Source: Echinicola rosea
Lineage (GTDB): Bacteria > Bacteroidota > Bacteroidia > Cytophagales > Cyclobacteriaceae
DNA: 64,000 nucleotides
Direction: 5' to 3'
NCBI RefSeq assembly: GCF_005281475.1
Contig: NZ_CP040106.1
Coordinates: 811,501-875,500, forward strand
Shown here: in pieces, positions 1-7,903 of the stretch
Layout of the letters: each line of letters starts with the position of its first letter
How positions within the stretch are numbered: the stretch's first letter is position 1
Position numbers and translations under genes: made by a program
The notes under the pieces: model-generated
Database searches by the model: none
What the model was told of the DNA's origin: nothing
What the model saw: the letters and a program-made list of their open reading frames with translations, nothing else

Positions 1-1
1 T

Positions 2-193
2 GTAGGCTTCGGTTCTGATTTTGACGGAGTAGGCGATTCCCTGCCCAATGGCCTAAAAGATGTTTCCATGTACCCCAATTTGATCGCTGAATTGCTAAAA
101 AGAGGGTATAGCAAGGAAGATGTCGAAAAAATCTGCTATAAAAATGTCTTTCGCGTGTGGCGAGCAGTAGAAGCCGCCGCGGAAAATTCTTGA
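2..193 (+). CDS. membrane dipeptidase (peptidase M19), C-terminal end only
   Basis: This is the last 63 codons of a gene that begins before the window. The frame starting at base 2 opens with VGFGSDFDGVGDSLPNG, which matches the metal-site stretch of renal-type dipeptidases (GxGSDFDG), and continues with PNLIAELLKRGYS and the closing KNVFRVW helix typical of the family. M19 enzymes are zinc hydrolases that cleave dipeptides and are usually secreted or periplasmic in this phylum. The stop is TGA at 191-193. A hairpin follows at 201-235. Family assignment is fairly firm; substrate cannot be judged from the fragment. Confidence 0.85.
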   Translation, partial: VGFGSDFDGVGDSLPNGLKDVSMYPNLIAELLKRGYSKEDVEKICYKNVFRVWRAVEAAAENS

Positions 194-200
194 TCCATTA

Positions 201-235
201 AGCAGTCGACGGTCCACCGACGACCATCGACTGCT
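201..235. repeat. hairpin-forming inverted repeat after the dipeptidase
   Basis: AGCAGTCGA at 201-209 is the exact complement of TCGACTGCT at 227-235, with a GC-rich loop between. It starts 7 bases after the dipeptidase stop. No run of T follows directly, so it is either a weak terminator or a dispersed intergenic hairpin. Confidence 0.5.
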
Positions 236-401
236 AATTCAACTTTTCTCCTTTAGAATAGACAATTACTGACCTACGAGCGTAAGGACTCCCGCCCAAG
301 GGATCGTGGGCAGAGCGAAGGGAAAGGCGGAAATGTTTGTCAGGTTATTAGGTATTGTCACCCGTGGCCTGAAAAATGATTGCTGCTAGCTGCATCTGCT
401 A

Positions 402-2027
402 CTATTCGTCAAAAAGATACCAGCCATTTGGATCCACAACTATCTTATCATCACTTTTAATCCGTACGGCATCTTTGGATAGCTGTACTACCTCTATCCC
501 ATCGGAAGTTTTGATTTCTACAGGCAGGCTAAAGTCAATATTGCTCAGGCGAACGTCATAGCGCCGCTTACGTTTTCGCTTCACCCTAATTTTGGGCAAC
601 TTGGTAGAATAAAGGTACATGTCAAAAAAACCCTCTAAGTCCTTTTCTGAATACTCCTCCACAAAATCAACAAAATCCTTGGTAGTTACTTGGTGAGCAT
701 AGGTAAACCTATCTTCTTGGAGAAAAGCCTTTAGCATGGGAAAAAACACCTCATCCCCCAGTACAAATCTAAGGGAATGCATCACGAAAGCACCTTTGGT
801 ATAAATATCCGGATGATAGGCCTCTGCACTGTTGATATTCATTCCTTTTACCAGTGGCTGGTCATTTTTGATCTTAGCTTTGACAGCTGCAGCATTTTCC
901 AAATAGGCTTTCATCCCTCCGTGCGCCTGATAAAACAGCATGTCACCATAAGAGCAGATCCCTTCATGGATCCAAAAATCCTTCCAGTCTGCCACCGACA
1001 CCTTATTTCCCCACCACTCATGGCCCAATTCATGGTGCAAAAGCCAGTCAGCTACCGTACTGCCCACTTGAGTGTATTCGAAGTTGTTGCCGTAGGCATT
1101 GATCGTTTGATGTTCCATTCCCAAGTACGGCGTCTCCACCACAGCGATCTTATCTTTCCCAAAAGGGTAAGGCCCAAAAAACTTTTCCTGTGTTTCCACA
1201 CTGGTCTCCAATACATCCAACAGCCCTTTTGCTTTTCCTTTATGTTCACTCAGGACATAAGCATGCATCGGAATTTTGCTAGCATCTGCCGAGGTATACA
1301 ACTTGGCCACTTCAAAAAAGCGCCCCATAGTGAAATTGATATTATAATTGCTGATCGGATAGGAAGTCGCCCACTGGAAATAATTATAGCCAGAACTGGT
1401 GACCTGATTCAATAACCGCCCATTCGCTGCCACGAAATACGGAAAAGGCACTTTAATATATAAGTCCACACCATTACTGGCCTTGCTGGAAGGATGATCC
1501 AAGCAAGGCATAAAGACCTTAGCTCCTTCATGCTGACAGGAAAGGCCCACCCAATGATTTCCTTCTTTGTCCTTTGACCAAGTGAAGCCTCCTGACCATG
1601 GGGGATTCTTGGCAATAGGGGGACGACCTCTGTAAAATACCTTTACATGGTTTGAGATCGTATCCGGATAAATGTCCAATATATCTCCATGGTGGTCAAA
1701 GTCCAGCGATCGACCGTTGCTTTCGACTTGGAATACCTCATAATTGGAAATCAAGTCTAGCCGGAGTGTGTCCAATGCTCCCAAGGGATTAAAAGTCATT
1801 TCCATAACGGCATTAATGCCCTGGATGCGTGGAAGAATCTCCAGGTCCAGCGAATAATGCACTACTTCAAACTGCGCTTGGAGTGGATCCATTTTTCCTC
1901 CCCAAGTCCAATTACCCTCCCCTTGTGCATCCGCATGGTTTACCAATAGCAACAATGTGCCCACACTGGCCAAAAAGCATTTTACACACTTTCCCATCCT
2001 TTTTATTCCGAATAACTCTCTTTTCAT
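402..2027 (-). CDS. M1 family zinc aminopeptidase, exported
   Basis: The 541-residue protein has a basic start and a hydrophobic stretch (FLASVGTLLLLVNHADAQ), consistent with a signal peptide. The zinc site is plain: HELGH at residues 332-336 and the third ligand Glu355 in WIHEG, the M1 spacing of 18 residues. The exopeptidase motif is GMEH (303-306) rather than the usual GAMEN. M1 enzymes remove N-terminal residues from peptides. The protein stops after the catalytic and a short helical domain, so it lacks the large C-terminal domain of PepN. I chose the ATG at 2025-2027; an upstream ATG at 2081 would add 18 basic and aromatic residues before the signal peptide and is less likely, and an internal ATG at 1997 is also possible. 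Substrate specificity is not visible. Confidence 0.88.
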   Translation of the reverse strand: MKRELFGIKRMGKCVKCFLASVGTLLLLVNHADAQGEGNWTWGGKMDPLQAQFEVVHYSLDLEILPRIQGINAVMEMTFNPLGALDTLRLDLISNYEVFQVESNGRSLDFDHHGDILDIYPDTISNHVKVFYRGRPPIAKNPPWSGGFTWSKDKEGNHWVGLSCQHEGAKVFMPCLDHPSSKASNGVDLYIKVPFPYFVAANGRLLNQVTSSGYNYFQWATSYPISNYNINFTMGRFFEVAKLYTSADASKIPMHAYVLSEHKGKAKGLLDVLETSVETQEKFFGPYPFGKDKIAVVETPYLGMEHQTINAYGNNFEYTQVGSTVADWLLHHELGHEWWGNKVSVADWKDFWIHEGICSYGDMLFYQAHGGMKAYLENAAAVKAKIKNDQPLVKGMNINSAEAYHPDIYTKGAFVMHSLRFVLGDEVFFPMLKAFLQEDRFTYAHQVTTKDFVDFVEEYSEKDLEGFFDMYLYSTKLPKIRVKRKRKRRYDVRLSNIDFSLPVEIKTSDGIEVVQLSKDAVRIKSDDKIVVDPNGWYLFDE

Positions 2028-2308
2028 TGTCGCTAAAGTCGCCTTAAAGTAAAACTTAAAAGTAGAACGTAATTTACACAATACAAAACTGCCTGACCAT
2101 GGCTAAGATGACCAATAATAGGCATCTTTTCATCACTTTCACTAATATATCACTTTTGGCGATTCGTTTTGACGGAAAAAGAATAATTAAACCAATATTA
2201 ATACAATTTATATTGGGATTACTGCCTATAAACCTTATATTTATTGTGGTTGCTGAGCGTAAATATGCTGTTCAGCTCCTTTTTTTAATCGGCAAAACTT
2301 ACTTTGGC

Positions 2309-3673
2309 ATGTCTTTTTGGAAATCATTTCTTATTATTCTCATCAGCTTATTCACATGGTCGTCCTTACTGGCTCCCCTACACGGACATGCTGCGCCATT
2401 TAGACAGGACACCACTATTGAAAACCAATCTCATTTTGGAATCTTTAAAAAAGACCATGGAAAACACAAGTCCACCATAGAAAACACCGTCAAGTCAAAT
2501 AAGGAATTGAACCGTGACACCTCTTGGGTAAAAGTAGGTGGTGCACTCCGACTAAACACCATTTATGCGATCTATGAAGGCCAAACTTTTCCCTTAGGCA
2601 CCAATAGCAGAAATGAATGGACCTGGGATACGTGGCGGATCAATGTCGACTCCTACTCGGATGGGTTACAATTTGCCTTTGAGTACCGCTTTTATCCTAC
2701 ATTCAACACACACTTCGTCAAATACGGCTGGATTGGCTATCGTTTTTCGGAGAAATATAACCTCCAAATAGGCATTACCCAAGTTCCTTTTGGCTTGCTG
2801 ACCTATGCCTCCCACAGTTGGTGGTTTCAGATTCCCTATTATTTGGGTCTAGAAGATGATCACCAAATGGGGCTAAACCTTACCCATAACCGGGACAACT
2901 GGACATTTAATCTGGCCTATTTTCCTTTGTCCGAGCCTAGAGGCACCAACGACCCCGCTTTTGGGGAATATTCCACTGCGCGCTATTCATACGATGTCGT
3001 CCCCATTGACGGAAACAGTAATATCGAACGCAACCAGCTAAATCTCCGGGCCAATTACCACCTGGACGACTGGAAATTAGGCGGCTCTTTTCAAGCGATG
3101 GAGATTTACAATCAACAAACCACCCATAGTGGCAACCAGCTTGCCGCAGCCCTCCATGCCGAATGGGCCAAGGTACCTTGGAATTTTAAAACAGAAATCA
3201 TCTATTACGGTTATAATGATGTTCGGGATGATGATGGCAGGCTGCTGAACAGTGTCCAGATGGGTGCTTATGGATTTGGGACTTATGATGTGGCCAGTGA
3301 AGCCATCGTTTATGTAATTGGTCTCGCGCATGACTTTCCTGTAGAATGGGGGCCTATCTCCAATGTTCAAGTTTACAACGATTATAGTTTGATCCAAAAG
3401 TTTGGGGAAATGCCCATTAATGGCGTATTAACTCCTTTTGAGAAAACCCAGCAAAATGTCCTCGGTGCCCTGATCACTGCCGGAAAAATCTATACATACG
3501 TGGATTATGCTACCGGCTACAACCATTCCTGGATCAGTGATGCTTTTGGAGGAAATTCCATGGGCCCTGGTAGAGGAATAGATTACCAAACCCCCGTCTC
3601 GGACAGTAACCCGATAGACCCGAATCCGGGTTGGAACACACGAATCAACATTAATATAGGTTATTATTTCTAA
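2309..3673 (+). CDS. outer-membrane porin-like beta-barrel protein
   Basis: The 454-residue protein begins with a signal peptide (MSFWKSFLIILISLFTWSS, cut probably after HGHAA). The rest is rich in alternating aromatic and polar residues and ends with RININIGYYF, whose C-terminal Phe is typical of outer-membrane barrels. It resembles phosphate-selective-porin-like proteins in general pattern, but I cannot name a family. It lies 11 bp before a betaine-type transporter and in the same operon, so it may be the outer-membrane entry channel for that substrate (inference). The frame is open further upstream to 2099, but the start at 2309 is the one that gives a signal peptide. Confidence 0.7.
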   Translation: MSFWKSFLIILISLFTWSSLLAPLHGHAAPFRQDTTIENQSHFGIFKKDHGKHKSTIENTVKSNKELNRDTSWVKVGGALRLNTIYAIYEGQTFPLGTNSRNEWTWDTWRINVDSYSDGLQFAFEYRFYPTFNTHFVKYGWIGYRFSEKYNLQIGITQVPFGLLTYASHSWWFQIPYYLGLEDDHQMGLNLTHNRDNWTFNLAYFPLSEPRGTNDPAFGEYSTARYSYDVVPIDGNSNIERNQLNLRANYHLDDWKLGGSFQAMEIYNQQTTHSGNQLAAALHAEWAKVPWNFKTEIIYYGYNDVRDDDGRLLNSVQMGAYGFGTYDVASEAIVYVIGLAHDFPVEWGPISNVQVYNDYSLIQKFGEMPINGVLTPFEKTQQNVLGALITAGKIYTYVDYATGYNHSWISDAFGGNSMGPGRGIDYQTPVSDSNPIDPNPGWNTRININIGYYF

Positions 3674-3684
3674 ACACCTTTTCT

Positions 3685-5274
3685 ATGCTAAAAAAATATT
3701 TTGATGTACACCCTCCCGTTTTCTGGCCGGCATCCATCTTGATCATCGTCTTTATTACCGTGACATTGATCGTGGGCGAGCCAATGGAAAAAATATTTGA
3801 TGCCATAAAGTTTTTTATCACCGACAAGACCGGATGGCTTTTTATCATAGCCATCAATATTTTCATCGTATTTTGCTTCTATTTGGCATTTAGCAAATAT
3901 GGTAACATCAGACTGGGCGGCAAAGACGCTGAAACGGAGTTTTCGACTTCTGCTTGGTTTGCTATGCTATTCAGTGCAGGAATGGGCATTGGCCTACTCT
4001 TTTGGGGAGTGGCAGAACCCGTCTCACACTATGCCAAACCTCCATATGGTGAACCGTTCAGTATTGGTTCTGCCCAGCGCGGCATGAACCTTACCTTTCT
4101 CCACTGGGGCTTCCATGCTTGGGCAATCTATGCTGTGGTGGCTTTATCACTTGCATTTTTCACCTTCAACAGAAAACTACCTTTGACCATACGGTCTATC
4201 TTCTACCCCATATTGGGCGACCGTATCCATGGAAGGATTGGTGATGTCATCGATGTCATGGCAGTCCTTGCCACATTATTTGGACTGGCCACCTCACTAG
4301 GGTTTGGGGTTAGACAGATCAATGGTGGACTAAATTACCTATTCGGGCTGGAAATATCCGTGGGAGTTCAGGTCATATTGATCAGTGGCATCACCTTAAT
4401 GGCTACGGCCTCTGTATTTTCAGGCTTGGATAAGGGTGTCCGTGTACTGAGCGAATGGAATGTCCGAATTGCGGCGGCGCTACTGATATTTGTATTGTTG
4501 GCAGGGCCCACGGTGTTTATTTTTCGGGGATTTGTCCAGAACTTGGGGAATTATCTAAATCAGTTTATCGCCGTATCCACCTGGACAGAGGCCTATCGTG
4601 ATAATGAGTGGCAAGGTACGTGGACCATCTTCTATTGGGCGTGGTGGGTGTCTTGGTCCCCTTTTGTGGGAATGTTTATCGCCCGCATCTCAAAAGGAAG
4701 AACCATTAGGGAATTTATTTTAGGAGTACTCCTGGTACCTGCATTACTGACATTCTTTTGGCTTACCGCCATGGGGGGCAGTGCCATCTTTATGGATATG
4801 CAAAATGAAACCCATGACTTTGCCAGTGCCATTATCAAGGATGAATCTACGGCACTATTTGTCTTTTTACATGAATTCCCACTCAGCACACTTGGTTCTG
4901 GTATCGGGGTACTATTGGTCATGAGCTTCTTTGTCACCTCTTCTGACTCAGGGTCATTGGTGATCGATAGTATCACTGCGGGAGGAAAACTGGATGCTCC
5001 TGTAGGGCAGCGTATCTTCTGGGCGCTGGCAGAAGGTGGGGTAGCAGCTGTCCTCTTAGTGGGTGGGGGGCTTACCGCCCTCCAGACGGCCACCATCACC
5101 ACTGGATTACCATTTTTGATTGTCCTTCTAATCATGTGTTATAGCCTTTTCAGGGGATTACAGAAGGAACACGCACGTAAAGAAGCGCTCAAGCAGGACA
5201 TTAATAGGAAGAATTACGAAAAGAACCTCACTGAAATCATCAAGAAAAACCTCCCTAAAGATTCACCAAAATGA
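3685..5274 (+). CDS. BCCT family betaine/choline/carnitine transporter
   Basis: A 529-residue inner-membrane protein with about 12 hydrophobic segments. The family signature is present: GMGIG at residues 99-103 followed by WGVAEPVSHY (107-116), and the Trp-rich substrate box YWAWWVSWSPFVGMF (317-331). GMGIG is the form found in sodium-coupled betaine carriers such as BetP, whereas choline carriers of the BetT type often have Asp in this turn, so betaine or a similar osmolyte is the best guess. The C-terminus is short and basic with no long regulatory extension. It overlaps the next gene by 4 bases (ATGA), showing translational coupling. Confidence 0.93.
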   Translation: MLKKYFDVHPPVFWPASILIIVFITVTLIVGEPMEKIFDAIKFFITDKTGWLFIIAINIFIVFCFYLAFSKYGNIRLGGKDAETEFSTSAWFAMLFSAGMGIGLLFWGVAEPVSHYAKPPYGEPFSIGSAQRGMNLTFLHWGFHAWAIYAVVALSLAFFTFNRKLPLTIRSIFYPILGDRIHGRIGDVIDVMAVLATLFGLATSLGFGVRQINGGLNYLFGLEISVGVQVILISGITLMATASVFSGLDKGVRVLSEWNVRIAAALLIFVLLAGPTVFIFRGFVQNLGNYLNQFIAVSTWTEAYRDNEWQGTWTIFYWAWWVSWSPFVGMFIARISKGRTIREFILGVLLVPALLTFFWLTAMGGSAIFMDMQNETHDFASAIIKDESTALFVFLHEFPLSTLGSGIGVLLVMSFFVTSSDSGSLVIDSITAGGKLDAPVGQRIFWALAEGGVAAVLLVGGGLTALQTATITTGLPFLIVLLIMCYSLFRGLQKEHARKEALKQDINRKNYEKNLTEIIKKNLPKDSPK

Positions 5275-6128
5275 AAAACTTAAAAAAAATAGCACTCTGC
5301 GTGGACTTGACCGATATGGACAGTTTACTCCTAAATTATATCAAAAAGCTAGATGATGCCTATACTTTCAACAGCCTCAGCATCTTACACCTGATAGAAT
5401 TGGAGGAATTTTCCGACAACGTCCAGTCACTGCTTCCCAATCTTGGAAAAAGCATCACTCAGGTGATTGAATCTGAGATTCAAGAGAAAGTGAACAGGAT
5501 ATTTGACAAAAACAGCAACATCAACATCCATGTGCACTCGGGGGGTGACGTAGAGGGTTTTGCCAATTATATTGATTCCCAAAAATTTGATCTGCTGCTG
5601 ATGGGCAAAAAAAGCAGCCACTTCGGGGCAGGTATCCTTAGTGGCAGAGTGGCCCGACTGACCTCTTGTGACACCTTATTCCTTCCAGAGATCGCTGTTC
5701 CTACCTTTGACAATATTTCTTTGGCATTGGACTTCAGCTCCTATACGGAAAAACTCCTACAGCTAGGCACCAACCTCGCCCAGAAAGTGGATGGTGAACT
5801 TCACCCCATCCATGTCATCAAGATCGGAGTGCAATATTTTCCCTACATCAAAAACTACAAAAAGATCAGTGAGGAACTGGAAAAAGAAGCCTTAAAATCC
5901 TACAAAAAGCTGCAAAAACAGTTTGGATTATCCAGTCCCCTGACCATCGTCAAGGACAATGACCAGCATATCAGCCGACTGATCTACAACAATGCGGTGC
6001 TCACCTCAGCAAACCTGATCCTGGTGGGGAACAAAGGAAAAAAAGATGAGGGTGACCTTCTAATAGGGAGTGTAGCCGAACAGCTGATCGCTTATGACAA
6101 AAACCTTCCCGTTTGGATCGTCAAATGA
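5271..6128 (+). CDS. tandem-domain universal stress protein
   Basis: The 285-residue cytoplasmic protein contains two UspA domains. The second keeps the ATP-binding pattern G-x2-G-x9-G-S (GNKGKKDEGDLLIGS, near residues 255-270); the first has a degenerate version (MGKKSSHFGAGILSGR), so one domain probably binds nucleotide. Its start overlaps the BCCT gene by 4 bases, which suggests it is made together with the transporter and may tune it, as Usp domains linked to transporters are thought to do (inference). Confidence 0.9.
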   Translation: MKNLKKIALCVDLTDMDSLLLNYIKKLDDAYTFNSLSILHLIELEEFSDNVQSLLPNLGKSITQVIESEIQEKVNRIFDKNSNINIHVHSGGDVEGFANYIDSQKFDLLLMGKKSSHFGAGILSGRVARLTSCDTLFLPEIAVPTFDNISLALDFSSYTEKLLQLGTNLAQKVDGELHPIHVIKIGVQYFPYIKNYKKISEELEKEALKSYKKLQKQFGLSSPLTIVKDNDQHISRLIYNNAVLTSANLILVGNKGKKDEGDLLIGSVAEQLIAYDKNLPVWIVK

Positions 6129-6278
6129 CCCTATTCATTGGGGAAATTTTGGTGCATGACATAGAACTGCTAGCAAAAATGCGTTTTTTAGCGACAAGTG
6201 TAAACAATCACACACTGCAGTCCTTACATCATCACCTTTGTGCCCCCCATTCGGTAAACTCGATTTTCCACTGTTAAG

Positions 6279-6318
6279 CAAAAAAATCATGCCCTAGGTT
6301 TCCAGGGCATGATTTCTA
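6279..6318 (-). terminator. Rho-independent terminator for the UPF0158-like gene
   Basis: Read on the minus strand, a perfect 10-bp stem (6313-6304 with 6295-6286, ATCATGCCCT arms) with an 8-base loop is followed by a run of T opposite the A-tract at 6279-6286. It begins immediately after the stop codon at 6316-6318. Confidence 0.88.
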
Positions 6319-6756
6319 ATCTTCCAGGGTATTGTAGCTATCCACTTGCTCCATTACCCAATCTTTATATTTCTCAAGGCGATAATCAAGCCACTTCTGC
6401 TTATATGTATTTGATTCTTCAATCAAAAAGGTAAACCTTTCCATGGCCTTGCTTTTGGTAAGCGCATCATACAGGTCTTCTTGGAAAGACTTGTCCTCCA
6501 CAAACCGTTCAACAAATTGATCCATTAGGAGCGATTCCTGAGCAAATTCCATTTTCACAAATTCAGCATAATTCATTGGATCCGCATCAATTTCATCCAG
6601 CAGATCCTCTTCTTCAGGAGTCAAGTTCTCATTGAAGTTTTCCTCCTCGTCGGGAAGGTGATGAATGATTTTTTTGTCCTCCTGATAATAGCAAACCTTG
6701 CCTTTTAATAAATAATTGGCAATGGTGGCAATTTCTTTTTCTGTTAGTTTAAGCAT
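6316..6756 (-). CDS. UPF0158-like acidic cytoplasmic protein
   Basis: A 146-residue acidic protein without signal peptide or membrane segment. The layout resembles UPF0158: a region with paired acidic residues, then LYDALTKSKAMERFTFLIE and KWLDYRLEKYKDWVMEQ, matching the family pattern of a short-helix alanine/phenylalanine segment followed by a Trp-containing helix. Function of the family is unknown. It is a single-gene unit with its own terminator. The match is by pattern only. Confidence 0.6.
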   Translation of the reverse strand: MLKLTEKEIATIANYLLKGKVCYYQEDKKIIHHLPDEEENFNENLTPEEEDLLDEIDADPMNYAEFVKMEFAQESLLMDQFVERFVEDKSFQEDLYDALTKSKAMERFTFLIEESNTYKQKWLDYRLEKYKDWVMEQVDSYNTLED

Positions 6757-7024
6757 TGGTTTATATATGTGAAACTAAAATTACTAGAAAAATAATTAAT
6801 GGATCATGAAAATCAAATAAGAGCTGGACTCAATTGAAAATATATTTTGGGGCATAGGTATATACAAAAACCACAGACGCTGGATATTCTCCAAAATATT
6901 GATCGGCAGCCAATTATTAACACCCTAAAACGGCCCAACTATCAGCAATAGCACTAAAAAAACCACCTAAACACACCTATTGGAAGACAACCCAAGTTCA
7001 TTTGAAACATCAGATTTTACCGGA
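6757..7024. other. intergenic region, nothing recognised
   Basis: About 270 A+T-rich bases between a gene start on one side and a gene end on the other, both read on the minus strand. I see no convincing reading frame, RNA or terminator. It must hold the promoter of the UPF0158-like gene. Confidence 0.5.
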
Positions 7025-7804
7025 TCAATTGGCATCAATAATGTCCTGCGAGACGATCTTATAAATTTCAGCTATTTGATCATTATAGTTAAGAAACTGG
7101 TGATGCATATCCAACACATTCAGATCACCGCGAACAGCCGGCCCCGTTTGGGCAGCTTTGGCACCCATTTCCAGTGTCTTGCTGATCTGTTCAATGATCA
7201 GTGGCTGTAGCATCTCGAAGTCCAGCCCCTGCCGTCGCATGACCTCCTCTGCAATGCGAATCATGTGATTGGTAAAGTTACTGGCAAAAACTGCCGCAAT
7301 ATGCAGTGCCTTCCTGTCTTTGGACTTGACCACATAGCAATGAGGCGAAAGGCTCTTGGCAAGTTTCCTTAATACCTGCAGGGTCGCCTGATCATCGGAC
7401 TCCAAGAGAAAAGGCACCTCATCGATATCCATTTGGCGAGATTTGCTAAAACTCTGTAATGGATAAAAAATTCCGGTATAGCTTGCAGAGCTGTAGTTGA
7501 GCACGTCCAAGGGCATACTGCCAGAGGTGTGTACCAAAATGCTGTTTTCGGGCAAAATAATGGCATCAGCGATCTGGCTGATCGCAGCGTCCGTAACGGC
7601 AATGATATAAAGCTGTGCCTCACTTTCTGAAAAATCCAAGTCAGTTTTAGCTTCTGCGGTATAGAGTTGGTTGATGATTTTCTCCGCGCGATGATAGTCC
7701 CGGCTATAAATCTCTGTGACAGTATGTCCAGCATTTTCCAGTGCAGGTGCCAAGTGCCAAGCGACATTCCCCGTGCCGATTACGGCTATTTTAAATTTTC
7801 CCAT
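7025..7804 (-). CDS. Rossmann-fold DUF2520 protein (dehydrogenase-like)
   Basis: A 259-residue protein starting MGKFKIAVIGTGNVAWHL, a dinucleotide-binding GxGxxxxxL turn at residues 8-17, followed by a pyrroline-carboxylate-reductase-like NAD(P) fold and a helical DUF2520 domain (LHIAAVFASNFTNHM). The family is uncharacterised but looks like an NAD(P)-dependent oxidoreductase. The start at 7804 is chosen over the ATG at 7816 because AGGAG lies directly before it. It sits between two hairpins and is separate from the ccm operon. Confidence 0.85.
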   Translation of the reverse strand: MGKFKIAVIGTGNVAWHLAPALENAGHTVTEIYSRDYHRAEKIINQLYTAEAKTDLDFSESEAQLYIIAVTDAAISQIADAIILPENSILVHTSGSMPLDVLNYSSASYTGIFYPLQSFSKSRQMDIDEVPFLLESDDQATLQVLRKLAKSLSPHCYVVKSKDRKALHIAAVFASNFTNHMIRIAEEVMRRQGLDFEMLQPLIIEQISKTLEMGAKAAQTGPAVRGDLNVLDMHHQFLNYNDQIAEIYKIVSQDIIDAN

Positions 7805-7855
7805 AGGGCTCCTCATTTTTGCTGCTCGATCCTAAATTACAGCTTTAACCCAAAC

Positions 7856-7903
7856 CAAAAAAAACCCGCTCCTTAAAATAGAAGCGGGTTGCTGTTTTTT
7901 TTA
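7856..7903 (-). terminator. terminator after the ccm operon
   Basis: AACCCGCT (7863-7870) pairs with AGCGGGTT (7883-7890). On the minus strand the stem is followed by T opposite the A-run 7856-7864, just past the ccmF stop at 7904. A T-run at 7894-7902 on the plus strand means it could work in both directions. Confidence 0.85.
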
